Below, one piece after another: positions 21,249-33,143 of a DNA stretch of 64,000 nt. The DNA lies in NCBI GenBank assembly GCA_029215795.1, contig JARDYH010000003.1:259629562-259693561 (forward strand), read 5' to 3'. This stretch comes from Anniella stebbinsi. Lineage: Eukaryota > Chordata > Lepidosauria > Squamata > Anniellidae. The notes beneath the pieces were generated by a model, which made no database searches, was not told the DNA's origin, and saw only the letters and a program-made list of their open reading frames with translations. Each line of letters opens with the position of its first letter. The first letter of the stretch is position 1. Position numbers and translations under genes: made by a program.

Positions 21249-22240
21249 TCCAAGACTGAAGAGCTGTAAGAACATCAGGATGTACAAAGAACAATGCCAG
21301 ATCAGACTCAAGGCCTTCTCTAGCCCATCATCCTGTGCCCCACAGTGGGCAACCCCATACCTATTGAAAGCTCACAGGCATCAGTCAGACTCTTCTCAAT
21401 GGAGGAGGAGTTCCATATTTCTCATGCCCTGGTTGCAGCAAACTTCTCAGACTGTTATACTGAGCATCAGAATAACTGCAAAGGCATGGTAGCATGTGAT
21501 GCTGATGATCAAGCATTAGAAACGGTCTTCCCCTCTCAACTTGCTGAGACAAGAGCCCAGTGGTGTGAAGTATTCCTGTGAGTCAACCACTTTTCGGGAA
21601 GCAGCTCTGATCCTGTTGCACCGCAGGGACAAACAGGTGAGCAAACATTTTATCAGGTAGTGAAATATACCACTGAGAAAGGATGGAAGGGGAGAAATTC
21701 ATAGTTGCACTTCCCAACAAGCTGTTCTTCCGGAAGAAAACAGAAATGAATAGCCAAACCTGAAGGTCCAGCTACCCCCCCACACACACACACACACACT
21801 CTTCCTTTTTATCTCAGAGAAGCTGGGTTTTGCTTTGGCCTCTCTCTAACCTCAATCAAGGAAAGAGCTCTGTTTTAATCTGCCAGACGACACAGAAATT
21901 CTCTTCCAATGCAGGCAAGCACAGGGTTTTTTTTGTTTCTTACTTCTATTTCCATTGCCCAGGTTTTGTTGCAACTTGCTGTCCGATGCCTCTCTTCTCG
22001 TCATGAAGTTCCAGCTCTTTTGCCCTTCCTTTGTCGCCTTGGCCATAGAATCCTTATCTTGGCCAAACAGACAAAGAGCTCCCTCCAGATGGCAGGCCTG
22101 TTCCACGACCGCATCGATAAGCAGGCAAGCAGGGGAAGGGATTCATCAGATGCTGGAGGGAAGAAGTCATAGCTTCTTTGGGATTCTGCAGCATGACACT
22201 TTGCCACACCAAGGCTGGGATATCTTGAGCTCCTTTCTGA
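21249..22240. other. No gene recognised; one CA repeat
   Basis: Holds a (CA)n at 21,780-21,799. Open frames of 70-150 codons overlap each other on both strands and share no recognisable motif. Confidence 0.35.
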
Positions 22241-22595
22241 GGCTGCCTCTACAAGAGGCATTTAAAGCTCTTTCAAGGCACATTAAAAAATTTACCTCTA
22301 CAAGAACGGAGCGCAAATCGGGCGTAGAGGCGCGCTATCCCTCCGATTATGCACATTATCGAATGCGCGTTAAACAGCGAGTTTTATTTTGCTCCGGCCG
22401 TTAAAGCGCATTTTGACTATGTGAACAAGCGCTTATGCGCATTAACTACTTGTAAAGTGCATTTTGGTCATCCGTTCATGCGCTTTGCCGCCTCTCGCCG
22501 CCTCTCGTGCAGAGGTATTAGGCGTAAATACGCTTCAGCGATTATGCGCATAATCGCCTAACCAGGCGCAAAAGCGAATCCTTGTAGAGGGGACC
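22241..22595. mobile_element. Family D element, copy 1
   Basis: About 355 bp bounded by 'gcctctacaag' and 'cttgtagaggggacc'. The interior is packed with 'gcgcattaa', 'aatgcgc', 'gattatgcgcataatcg' words that can pair with one another. A second copy lies at 37,509-37,853. No duplication at the flanks was found. Confidence 0.65.
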
Positions 22596-22726
22596 TGTGT
22601 TTCTCTTCAGTTGGCAGGGGGATGGGACCACTCATACCTCAGAAGTTTCCAACAGTTCTCACAAGTATCACTTTACTGGTGTTCATGGATTTCTAGCCTA
22701 TCCCATCCTAGCAAAAGGCTTTAAAT

Positions 22727-22751
22727 ACACACACACACACACACACACACA
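22727..22751. repeat. (CA)n microsatellite
   Basis: About twelve CA units. Confidence 0.9.
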
Positions 22752-23091
22752 GAACATAAACAACTTGGGGTGTTTCCAGATGAGTGTTCCACTGCATGCA
22801 CCTGAAATGGAGTATAATCCACAAAAGGTTACGCCATAATACATTTGTTAGTTTTGATGGGAATGAGCATCAGACTTGGATAACGCCCAAAGTCCAAGTA
22901 GAAGCAGACCACTTTGGTCCAGTGCCTTTGCTCCCCAAAGAGAAGCAGGCTCCCTTCTGAACCAACAGAACTGAAGCTAAAGCCAAATGAAGCTTTGTTA
23001 CCAACTTTTTTTTTTTTTCAGAAATGCAGGAGACGTGGAGACTTGATTCTTCTGCAAATAGTGTCTTTCGTTTCTCTAAATACTGATTATG

Positions 23092-23677
23092 AGCCTATCT
23101 ACACAGTACCTTGGGACATTTTAAATAGTATTTTAAAACATTCCAAATAGGTGCATTCTAAAACGTCTTAGGCCACATTACTGAGTACTCACGTTACAGG
23201 AGAAAAATTCTTCAATCTTCAAAGCAGTGTGTGCAGTCTCACACCCTTCTGTCTGTCTCTTTCTGTTTCGTTTTTACAATGAGTTTAGGGCAAGGCATTG
23301 TGGATGCTGTAGTTCACTCGCCCACTTCCTCCTTATTTCCCCTTTCATTCCCTAGCTTTCAATGAGTATAGGGCTAAGCATTGTGGGTGTTGTAGTTCAC
23401 TTGCCCACTTCCTCCTTAGCCCCTCTTTCTTCCCCACCAATCAACGGCTAAGCATTTGGGTGCTGGTAAACGAAGCACTGCCCCCACAAATCACAAATGG
23501 TAAGGAAGGACACATTATTTTACTTAAAACGATTTATTAAAAGTAAAAACCGTTGTATATAGCTGAAGTGAGTTTTAAAAAACATCGGGTATACAACGTT
23601 CAAGGGAGTGCATCATGTGACCCAAAGAGTTTTCGTAACCCTTATAAAATATTATAAAGCTTGTGTGTAGATCGGCT
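23092..23677. mobile_element. Long family-C element, 586 bp
   Basis: Termini AGCCTATCTACACA and TGTGTAGATCGGCT are inverted. Flanks TTATG and CTATG differ at one base, consistent with a 5-bp duplication. The interior contains a ~90-bp direct duplication (23,277-23,440) with 'gcattgtggatgctgtagtt' and 'gcattgtgggtgttgtagtt'. Confidence 0.6.
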
Positions 23678-23813
23678 CTATGAGCCAGGTGGCAGAACAG
23701 AGTGGGGTTGGGTGACTGTCAGATGCACCTTCTAACCCCAGAACACATCTTACCAGGGGCTTGTGGTACATTTTCTTTTGAAGACCCTCAACATGTCAAG
23801 GCTCCTCTTGCAA

Positions 23814-23828
23814 CCCCCCCCCCCCCCC
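23814..23828. repeat. Poly-C run
   Basis: Fifteen or so C in a row; possible assembly weak point. Confidence 0.85.
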
Positions 23829-24288
23829 GCAGCTAACATTCTGAATTTTGTCAGACCTGCTCTCCTCAGAAGGGGCAATTCCCCCTGCAATTGTCATTTA
23901 ATTTTGCCAAGAAATAAATGCTATCAGCAATTACCTTTGTTCTTTTTTGTTTTAAAAAAATCAAAATTTAAAAGGCATCTAGCACAAAACCCCATGCAAT
24001 TATTGGTCTGATACAAGGGACTACTATGCCTCCAAATGTCATCCATGACTTGTAACAAACAAATCAAACATTATAGCCATCTGTAGATTTCCAATGATAG
24101 TCAATGCGGGGCATGAAGGTTTTGCTTTCTGAACTGAGTTGCAAAATTCTGTCACCTCATTCTGCTTCATGGTATTAAAAAGAGATTCACCTGTGCTTCA
24201 GCAACTAAAAGCCCCATAGTCAAATCTGCCTTGCCCTCAACTGCCAGCCCAGAGGCTAAAGAGTTACATCTAGCTGCACTAGCTATAC

Positions 24289-24459
24289 GAGAGTGACCAG
24301 ATACAAAAGAGGGCAGGGCTCCTGCAGCGTTAACTGTTGTGATGAAGAGGGAATTTCACCAGGTGCTGCATGCATACAAATGACACCGGCTGAATTTCAT
24401 TTTTCTATGCAACTGTTAAAGATACAGGAGCCCTGTCCTCCTTTTCATATGGTCACCTA
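24289..24459. mobile_element. 171-bp short MITE (family A unit), copy 2
   Basis: Runs from GAGAGTGACCAGATAC to CATATGGTCACCTA, length 171 bp. It has a 'gtgctgcatgcatacaaatg' centre where the dimers have 'gaactaattgcatacaaatg', so it belongs to a second subfamily with the copy at 63.2 kb. Confidence 0.7.
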
Positions 24460-24900
24460 TATGAATGTGCCCATTTGTTCAGATGTGCAGGACAGACCTT
24501 GTTGAGGACACAATTACCTGCAGAGGCCTGTTTGTCAGGCACATGAAAGGGATTTCTCCTGCATGGCTTCTAAACTGTGGAATGGATTCCCCCAAGCATG
24601 CTGTTAGCTGTAGAAACACAAGATCCTCTAGGGGGCATTGTGCAATACATTCTATAGGACTGAGTAGGGAATACAATTTGTTTTCATTTTCCACCTCCAA
24701 CATGGTGCCCAGACTCTCTGTTAACACTTCACGGTCCTGGGGTGGAGACTAGCTCAACAGAGCAAAGGAAAAGAAAGCAAAAGAAAAGAAAAACAGAGCG
24801 GAGTGCATAGATGCACACTCTAGAAACCCTTGAAGAATCATCTAGTGCAACTACAGAGTTTGTATTACTGAAACTGCTGTCAACAAAAGAGAGACCTAGG
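24460..24900. other. No gene recognised
   Basis: Only short frames; one purine-rich stretch near 24,760-24,800. Confidence 0.4.
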
Positions 24901-25820
24901 CCAGATCTACACCAAGCAATATATAGCACTATGAAAGTGGTATGATGAAAGTGGTACATAAAGGCAGAATCTACACGACTGTTTTACAGCGGTATCAAAG
25001 TGCACTGATGACTGTTGGGGCCCATGACACCTTCCATATACTGCTTTCATAGTGTTATATCCTGGTTGGTGTGGATGTTTTATGGGCCCCAACAGTTGTC
25101 AGTGCACTTTATTTATTTATTTATTTATTACATTTGTATACCACCCCATAGCCGAAACTCTCTGGGCGGTTTACATAGGATTAAAAACAATTAAAAACAA
25201 TATACAAATATTAAAACAGCAAAAACATACAACATACACACCATCTGTATATTTCAAACCACTACAACACTTCAAAAAGCTACAAAACAAAACAAAACAA
25301 ACCCAGGCTCCTCAGATATTGCCAAATGCCTGAGAGAAGAGGAAAGTCTTGACCTGGCGCCGAAAAGATAACAATGTTGGCGCCAGGCGGGCCTCATCAG
25401 GGAGATTGTTCCACAATTGGGGAGCCACCACAGAGAAGGCCCTCTCTCTTGTTGCCGACCTCCGAGCTTCCCTCGGAGGAGGCACTCGGAGGAGGGCCTT
25501 AGATGTTGAACATAGTGTTCAGGTAGGTTCATGTCGGGAAAGGCGTTCCATCAGGTATTGTGGTCCCAAGCCGTGTAAGGCTTTATAGATTAAAACCAGC
25601 ACCTTGAACCGGGCTCGGAAACATACAGGCAGCCAATGCAAGCGGGCCAGAGTAGGTCTTATATGTTCGAACCTACTGGTTCCAGTTATCAATCTGGCCG
25701 CTGCATTTTGCACAAGCTGCAGCTTCCGAACCACCTTCAAAGGCAGCCCCATGTAGAGTGCATTGCAGTAATCTACCTTAGAGGTTACCAGAGCATGGAC
25801 CACTATAAAGCAATGGTGTG
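24901..25820. mobile_element. Family-B MITE interrupted by an L2
   Basis: The left part (24,901-25,107, from 'ccagatctacaccaagca') and a short right part (from about 25,800, 'accactataaagca') belong to one palindromic MITE. An L2 is inserted at its 'gtgcactt' position. Confidence 0.65.
25108..25803 (-). mobile_element. L2-clade LINE, 5'-truncated, inside a MITE
   Basis: The minus strand encodes the C-terminal part of an L2-clade reverse transcriptase (25,519-25,803) with LVQNAAARLITGTSRFEHIR and LHWLPVCFRARFKVLVLIYK, then a decayed end ('tgtggctccccaattgtgga' complement) and the common L2 tail. It is a different subfamily from the 26.6 kb copy. Confidence 0.8.
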
Positions 25821-26584
25821 GATACTGCCCCAGTCAGAGAAAAGCTGCTGCATCTACAGATTACACTTCATTGTTCCAGCAACAACACACCAAATGGGGT
25901 GAGTTCAATCCATCTAAAAACATGTGGGGCAATAGATATGGCTCCACATCTCAAGCTATTTTTGCAAGTGACTCCCCCAGCAGAATGTGACTTCTAGCCT
26001 CCCCGCCCCCGGACCCCAGAAGCCTGGCCATTATCGATAAATAGATTACATAGATTTTCCCAGACTTCTGGCCTGGATGAGCCACCTGAGGAAAAGCAAG
26101 TGAACACCATTTTGTATACAATGGGCCCAGCTGCTGAGGATATCATAATCTCCAGGAAGTCGATAGAAGCCGAAATGTTTTTTGTTAAAGAACAGTCAAC
26201 AATGTGCTGGGCAGCTATTTCTTAACCTGCCACAACATAATTTCACTCTCATGGGCAAGGCCAAGGAGAGTCTGCATTTGATTTTATTACATCCCTGTGT
26301 ACTCTCATCCAGAACTGTGAATATGGAGAGATTTCTGAGGAACTCATTTGGGCTTAGAGATAGTCACCACTCTGAGATGCTATAAAATGACCTGGAACTC
26401 ACATGGGGACAGCGAAGAGCAAAGTCCTCCAGAGCTCCTATTTAAAGGAGTGACTTTAATGACTTTAGGTTGAAGTGGTAGACTGGGGGAGGGACACTTC
26501 AGGAGCAGTACAGGGACTGCATACACAGAACCCCACAAAGAAACTTTTGGTGGAAAGGGGAGGCAAAAGCTATGAACATGCTAG
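25821..26584. other. No gene recognised; possible conserved non-coding DNA
   Basis: 26,025-26,330 looks single-copy and contains 'attatcgataaatagattac'. The final ~150 bases may be degraded 5' sequence of the L2 that follows. Confidence 0.3.
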
Positions 26585-29496
26585 AGGCTAGACCTGGCAT
26601 GTTTCACAGAGACCTGGCGGGGAGATGACAGTGGCCCGACATGGGTCCAGGCCCTCCCAGCTGGGTACTGTGTCAGTGAGCAGGTGAGGGAAAGTGGGCG
26701 GGGGGGCGGAGTAGCTGTGGTTTACAAGGATAATCTTAACCTGACCAGACTTCCTGTCCGTGAATTGAATCACATCGAGTGTTTGTACCTGAGTCTGAAG
26801 ACCAGGGATAGACTAGGGATTCTGTTAGTGTACCGGCCACCCCGCTGCCTATCAGACTCCCTGGCCGAGCTCACGGAACTGATCTCGGAGCTGGTGTTGG
26901 ATTCGCCCAGGCGTTTGGTCCTGGGTGACTTCAACATCCCATTCGGGACCAGTTTGTCAGGTGCAGCTCGGGAGTTCATGGCATCCATGACAAACATGGG
27001 CCTATCCCAATTGGTCTCTGGACCTACACATTCAGCAGGTCACACTCTCGATGCTGTTTTCAGTTCCGAACAGACAGATCTGTGGGCAGAGGTGCTAAAT
27101 ACCTCCGTGTTGTAATGGACAGACCATTTTCTGGTCAGGGTTAGTATCACGGCTACCACCCGCCCCTGCAGGGGTGGCAGACCGATTAAGATGGTCCGCC
27201 CTCGAAGGCTGATGGATCCTCTTGGATTCCAGAAAGCCTTAGAGGGTTCTATGGCTGGTATCATCGACGATCCTGTAGAAGCCCTGGTTAACAGTTGGAA
27301 TCAAGATCTAACTAGGGCTATCGACACGATCGCCCCCAAACGTCCTCTCCGACCCGCTCCTAAACGGGCACCTTGGTATACTGAAGATCTCATGGAGTTG
27401 AAGCAGGAAGGACGATGACTGGAGCGACGATGGCGGAAAACTCTACTTGTATCTGACAAGACACGACATAGAGAACATCTTCGTTCCTATGGAGTGGCAA
27501 TACGTGCAGCGAAGAAAGCTTTCTTCTCTGCACGCATTGCGTCTGTGAATTCGCGTCCAGCAGAACTGTTCAGGGTGGTGAGGGGTCTAACTCAGGCACC
27601 TTCCCCCCTGAACCCGATTTTACAGCCTTCGGCAGTTCGCTGTGATGCCTTTAATGACCATTTCACAGATAAAATCTCTCAGATAAGAGCCGACTTATAC
27701 GCCATCATTATAGCAGAAGCTGACAATGGAGTGTCCAGTAACTCCGCGAGTGGAATTACACTGGATCAGTTTCAGTTGGTGAGTACTGAGGACGTGGACA
27801 AGCTGCTTGGACAAGTGAGGACGACGACTTTCCCTCTCGATCCCTGTCCTTCTTGGCTTGTTGTCCAGGGAGGAGATGCAGTTCGATCACATCTACAATG
27901 TATTATTAATGCATCTCTCAGGGAGGGGAGTTTTCCAACATGTTTAAAAGAGGCGGTAGTACGGCTGCTTCTAAAAAAGCCCTCCCTGGACCCTCTGGAC
28001 CTTAATAACTACAGGCCAGTATCAAATCTTCCATTTTTGGGCAAGGTGATCGAGAGGGCAGTTGCCTCCCAACTCCAAGCAGTTTTGGATGATACAGATT
28101 TTCTAGTCCCATTTCAAACCGGCTTCAGGGCAGGATACGGAGTTGAGACTGCTATGGTCGCCTTAGTGGATGATCTACGCCTGAGTATTGACAGGGGGAG
28201 TGTTTCCCTGTTTGTACTCCTGGACCTCTCAGCGGCTTTCGATACCATCGACCATGGTATTCTTCTGGAACGCCTGAGGGGATTGGGAATCGGGGGCACT
28301 GTGCTTCAGTGGTTCCAGTCCTATCTCTTGGGCAGGCTCCAGATGGTAATGCTTAGGGATAGCTGCTCTTCAAAGAAGGAGCTGCTATGTGGTGTACCAC
28401 AAGGTGCCATCCTTTCCCCAATGCTGTAACATTTATATGAAACCGCTGGGAGAGATCATCCGGAGACATGGGGCGGGGTGCTATCAGTACGCTGATGACA
28501 CCCAAATATATTTCTCTGTGCCTTCGACAACATCGTCAGCTAAGGTTAGTGTGTCTCCTCTGAATGAATGTTTGGAGGCGGTAATGGGCTGGATGAGGAA
28601 AAACAAACTGAAGCTGAATCCAGACAAGACGGAGGTGCTTGCTGTCAAAGGCCACAACCTGGGTTTGGAGGTGTGTCAACCAGTTCTGGATGGGGTTACA
28701 CCCCCCCGAAAGACTGTGTTTGCAGCTTGGGGGTACTCCTGGATCCGTCGCTCCAAATGACAGCCCAGATAGATGCGATGGCCAGGAGTGCCTACTATCA
28801 GCTTCAGCTGATATGCCAGCTGCGCCCCTTCCTAGAGTTGGAAGATCTAAAGATGGTAGTGCACTCACTGGTAACTTCGAGGCTCGACTTCTGCAATGCG
28901 CTGTACATAGGGCTACCTTTGTGCCTAGTCCGGAAACTTCAATTAGTTCAAAATATGGCAGCCAGGTTGGTCACCGGTACACCTAGGGGTGACCACATAA
29001 CACCAATCTTAAAATCACTCCACTGGCTGCCCATTAGTTTCCGGGCGATGTATAAAGTGTTGGTTATTACCTTTAAAGCCCTACATGGTTTGGGTCCAGG
29101 TTACCTGCGGGATCGCCTTCTCCCATATAATCCACCCCGCACACTCAGGTCCTCTGGGAAGAATTTACTCCAGTCAGCCAGAACTAGGCTGACGAGTGTT
29201 ACCCAGAGGACCTTCTCTTCTGCCGCTCCCAGGCTGTGGAATGGCCTGCCAGAGGAGATTCGACAAATTAGCAGTCTTCTGGAATTTAAGAAAGCCATGA
29301 AGACTGCTCTCTTCTGGCAGGCCTATCCAGTTTAATTTTAAGATGTTTTTAATAATGTATTTGTTTTTATCTGTTTTAATGGTTTATCTATTTTATTGTT
29401 TTTATATTTATATTTAGTGTTGTTCCCCGCCTCGATCTAGATGGACAGGCGGGTTAGAAATGAAATAAATAAATTAATTAAAAATAAATAAATAAA
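26585..29496 (+). mobile_element. L2-clade LINE, longest copy, broken ORF2
   Basis: The frame opens at about 26,585 with the endonuclease motif CFTETW and continues through GGVAVVY, VLGDFNIPFG and a partial C-terminal endonuclease end at 27,115. Reverse transcriptase follows in the same frame after stops at 27,113 and 27,416: LNNYRPVSNLPFLGKVIERA, LLDLSAAFDTIDHGILLERL and CGVPQGAILSP. A frameshift near 28,425 leads to the catalytic YADDTQIY motif (about 28,490), and another near 28,730 to the C-terminal region ending in FWQAYPV at 29,335. The 3' UTR ends in AAAT units. ORF1 and the start of the endonuclease are absent, so it is 5'-truncated and dead. Same subfamily as 4705-5415. Confidence 0.9.
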
Positions 29497-29880
29497 AGAG
29501 TCCTTGGAGTGGCAAACAAGACAATAGGGAAAAAAAATTATGCGCAACCTCAGAGACAACATGCATGTTGGAGATGTCTCAAAACAGGGTCCTTACGCTG
29601 CAGTATGCCACTCCAAACATACGATGGTGACAGTTCTCGAAGAAGATGGCGATAGCTCGCTGGTGGAGAAAGCCAAAATGAACCTCCATGGAGGGCTCCA
29701 AGTTGTATTTAAAAGAGCCTTGGGGGCAGACGTCACTGTAATCCCAGCCTCACTGTAGAGCAGACTCGAAGCAACAAAACTTCAAGACGCCCAAGGACAT
29801 GACAAGGTCTAGGACAATCCACACTGAACATATTAGGCATTTTTAAAAATCCAACCTGCAACTATTTCCCAGGAAACATG

Positions 29881-29934
<54 letters not shown>

Positions 29935-29984
29935 TCAATGCCTGGAAAAATTAGAGGGTGACTGCAAAATTGTTTTTCCAATGC
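29497..29984. other. Unknown sequence and (TA)n
   Basis: A 72-codon frame at 29,540-29,758 shows no motif. A (TA)n of ~46 bases lies at 29,886-29,931, directly before the gypsy-type fragment. Confidence 0.45.
29886..29931. repeat. (TA)n microsatellite
   Basis: Twenty-three TA units. Confidence 0.95.
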
Positions 29985-30925
29985 GAAACCATTTGTCTTC
30001 TCAAGTCCTACAAGGGCGTCTTTGGACTTATTGCCAAGAGGAAATTAGTAACTTCAACACATGCTACAGATGGGGGAATATACCTAAAATAGACACTGCC
30101 ATTGTTTGGTGTGCAGGTATGGTAGTCATTCTAATAGCAAATGGGAAAGTTCGAATCTGCATTGATCTCATGAAACTTAATGGAAGTGTCTGCTGTGAAA
30201 GATGCATACTTCCCTGTGTAGAACACACTTTAGAACAATTGGGAAATGCTAAGGTTTTCTCCAAACTAGATGCCAAGTTGGTATTTTGGCAGATTCCACT
30301 AGCAGCAGAATTTGCACCGCTAACCACCTTTATCACACATTTTGGATTATTTTGTTTTAATCAACTACCTTTCAGCATTTCATCAACTCCCAAGCACCTC
30401 CAAAAAGAGAATGTCCCAACTTCTCAAGGGTCTTGAAAGGGTCTTGTGCCAAATGGATGACATATTTGGGCCCACACAGATGCAACACAATCAATGACTT
30501 TTTGCTGTACTGACCTGTCTAGAAGAGTCAAGGATCACACTCAATGACAAATGTGCATTTTCAAAAACAGATACAAAATGTCTTGGTGGGATGATTGATG
30601 GCATGGGAGTCAAACCAGGTCCAGAAAAAGTTTGAGCTGTCACCCAATTGCCTCTACCTCCCTCAGCAATCTACGTACGTAGGTTTATGGGCATGGTAAT
30701 GTATCTAGCAGAGAAGTCAAACCCCTTGAGAGACTTTTTAAATCCACAACATTTTTGGAACTGAATACCAAAAAGTGTATATGTAAGGACATATAAGAAG
30801 CCCTAAGTACACTTCCATGTTTAGTGCTAAATAACCTAAACAAAGAAATAAAGATATGAGTTGATACTTCATCATATGGCCTCGGGGAAGTCCTTTTCCA
30901 GGAAAATGCTCTATCATGCTGGTGA
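29985..30925 (+). pseudogene. Ty3/gypsy-type pol relic (RT and RNase H)
   Basis: The frame to 30,436 keeps core reverse transcriptase blocks: NGKVRICIDL, KVFSKLDA, FWQIPLA, LTTFITHFG and FNQLPFSIS. A frameshift near 30,400 is followed by the catalytic-site block, where the residue before MDD is Q instead of the usual Y or F (about 30,450). Then come TLNDKCAFSK-like sequence (30,540), FMGMVMYLAE (30,680) and an RNase H start SSYGLGEVLFQ (30,870). Many stops. No LTR, gag, protease or integrase is recognised at the flanks, so this is an isolated decayed piece. Confidence 0.8.
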
Positions 30926-31032
30926 TAGGGACGTCAGAGGAATCTAGTTGGGAGGTGGAGTTTGACAAGCTTTCACTAGCTCACCCCCTCCTCCGGACTC
31001 CATTCCATCTTCTGCCAGCTGTCCCAACTCAG

Positions 31033-31275
31033 ACCTCATCTACACCAAGCAGGATACTGCACTATGAAAGCGATATGAAAGCAGTATATAAAAGGCAGGA
31101 GCCACACTACTGCGTTATAGCAGTATTGAAGTGCACTGACAACTGTTGGGGCCCATAGACACATACCATATACCACTTTCATACCACTATATCCTGCTTG
31201 GTGTAGCTCCTGCCTTTTATATACTGCTTTCATACCGCTTTCATAGTGCAACATCCTGCTTGGTATAGATGAGGC
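31033..31275. mobile_element. Palindromic MITE, family B, best copy
   Basis: 243 bp between ACCTCATCTACACCAAGCAG and CTTGGTATAGATGAGGC, with the whole body self-complementary around 'gcactgacaactgttggggc'. A 5-bp direct repeat CTCAG lies at 31028-31032 and 31276-31280. It follows the gypsy-type relic. Confidence 0.75.
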
Positions 31276-31280
31276 CTCAG

Positions 31281-32560
31281 TGCGCAAGAAGTCGGGTCAA
31301 TGGGTGGAATTTCCACAAATATATATCTGTGTAAAAAGAGATTTGGGCAAATTATGGCTAGAATGTGTGCAAATTATGCTAATTTGATCAATTGGTGGTC
31401 GTAATTTGTGCAAATCTCTTTTTTCACAAGGTACAGCCAAGAGAAAGAAAGAAAGTATTAGCATGGTATGATTAGAATGGCCATTCCCAGCTAAACATCT
31501 TGCTCCTCTGTTTTGGTCTAGCTGAGATCCCTGGTTTATTTTCAGAGGCTAAAATACATTGTAGTCACCCAAAAAGAAGAGACATGGAGGATGGGCTTTC
31601 CACTCGTGATTAGAAATCATACACCAAGAAAGGTCCCTTCAAAACAGCTCAAATTACGAGATGCTGATAACACACTAGAGGGGACCGGCTTACATCCATC
31701 AAGCCATGGTTGTGAATGGATGGATGTTGGTCTGAGAAAATCTGTCCATTGAGCTACCTTTCAGATAAGCAGCTTCTAGTTGGAGATATAGAATGATTCC
31801 TCTGCCTGTCAGTAGTTATGATTTTAGAATGGAACCACTCATTCATAAATTAAATAGCAAAGTGCTACCAGTACATCTGGGTGAACATTCTATGTTGCCA
31901 ATAGTATAATTTTATGGAGCTGTATCGATGTGGAGTTAGCATTTTAAATCCAATGGAAGGCCTTATAGGCTTGTATTCGTTAAAGATTACACACCATTTT
32001 ACATGGAAGTGCCCATAAAAATGCACTATGGAACATTTACACTATTAAGAAAAATAAATTCGGCAGAGTTTAGGTACTCAACTATTCTCCATTATCCTGA
32101 ATGCATTTCTATTGACTGCTGTCCTGCACTAGCTGAGTATTTTATCTGGAAACAATTGGGTGGGGGATGTATTTTAGAATACACCAGATCCTCATCATCT
32201 CTCTTTGAATGTATCCAATTTAACAATGAGGGATGTTCCCCTTCCCCGTAACACTGCACATACTGTAATCTCTTCACCTCACTTAACTGAAATCTGAAAA
32301 TCTACCCCTTGATCCTCAACTGTCCAACTGATCAGGAACGAGGTTCTTCTTGGATCCATTGGGTTCATTCTGGTCTCATTGACCATCCCAGACTCCCAAG
32401 AGGTCTTGCAAAAGTAAGCAGAAAGAGGTTACCCAAAATGGAGACGAACATACATGATTATGGTTGTCCAGGGCTTTTTTCCCTCGTGCAATGGATGGAC
32501 ATCAGCCAGAACACAGCAATTCCAGTGCTGTTCCATAAACAGTTATTGTTAGAATGTTGG
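31281..32560. other. No gene recognised
   Basis: 31,300-31,430 has 'atttgtgcaaat'-type palindromic words. A 183-codon frame begins at 32,309, but its first half shows no conserved motif and it has no splice borders. Confidence 0.35.
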
Positions 32561-33010
32561 ATCCAGATTTCCCCTGAGCAGAGTTCTGTCATCACCAAGG
32601 ACTGTGAGCCCTCAGAGATTGAAATCTCTAATGATAGTGACTCTGGGGCAGCACCAGAACTTGTCCTTAGTCCTTCTGAAGTGGGGCCCACTGCCTTGGA
32701 TATCATGTCTTATTCATATAACCCCCCTGGTCTCCTGACTCTGAAGAGTGGACTTCAGACTCCTCTAGTGTACAGGGAGATCCTAACTGCCCCTCCATCC
32801 TCCAACTTTCATTGCCCAGTAGAAGCCAATGTCTGCAGGAAAAGGCCACTGGCCTTTTAACAACCAGAAATAGCACTTGAGGAGGTGGAGTTTCCGGAAA
32901 GTCTCTCCTGACTATAAAAGCCGGCCAGTTGCTCCCAGATACTGTTGGAGTACCATCGTAGTTCATGAAACTAACCCTTCTTCCAGATGTGATTCAACCA
33001 TATTGACTAC
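32560..33010 (+). promoter_or_regulatory. Possible LTR-like or promoter segment with TATA box
   Basis: A TATAAAAG box at 32,913-32,920 is followed by a GC-balanced stretch. Upstream, an open frame is rich in Ser/Asp/Glu (SEIEISNDSDSGAAPE near 32,610). A TATA box after an acidic reading frame is compatible with a decayed LTR, but no matching second LTR was found. It may be chance. Confidence 0.25.
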
Positions 33011-33100
33011 ATCATGCCCAAGGCAGCTGATGGATTCCCATGGTGTTCTTCTCATGGAATGTCCCTCCTGAAGAAAGGAGGAAAGCAGTTTTTGCTGATT

Positions 33101-33143
33101 CCTCCTCCTCCTCCTCCACCTCCTCCTCCTCCTCCTCCTCCTT
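33101..33143. repeat. (TCC)n microsatellite
   Basis: About fourteen TCC units with one interruption. It makes false poly-proline and poly-glutamate frames. Confidence 0.95.

Noticed and set aside
32309..32860. 183-codon frame as a gene
   Set aside because: It has no ATG-led context, splice borders or recognisable domain, and its first part overlaps repeat-like sequence. Kept only as part of a possible LTR-like segment.
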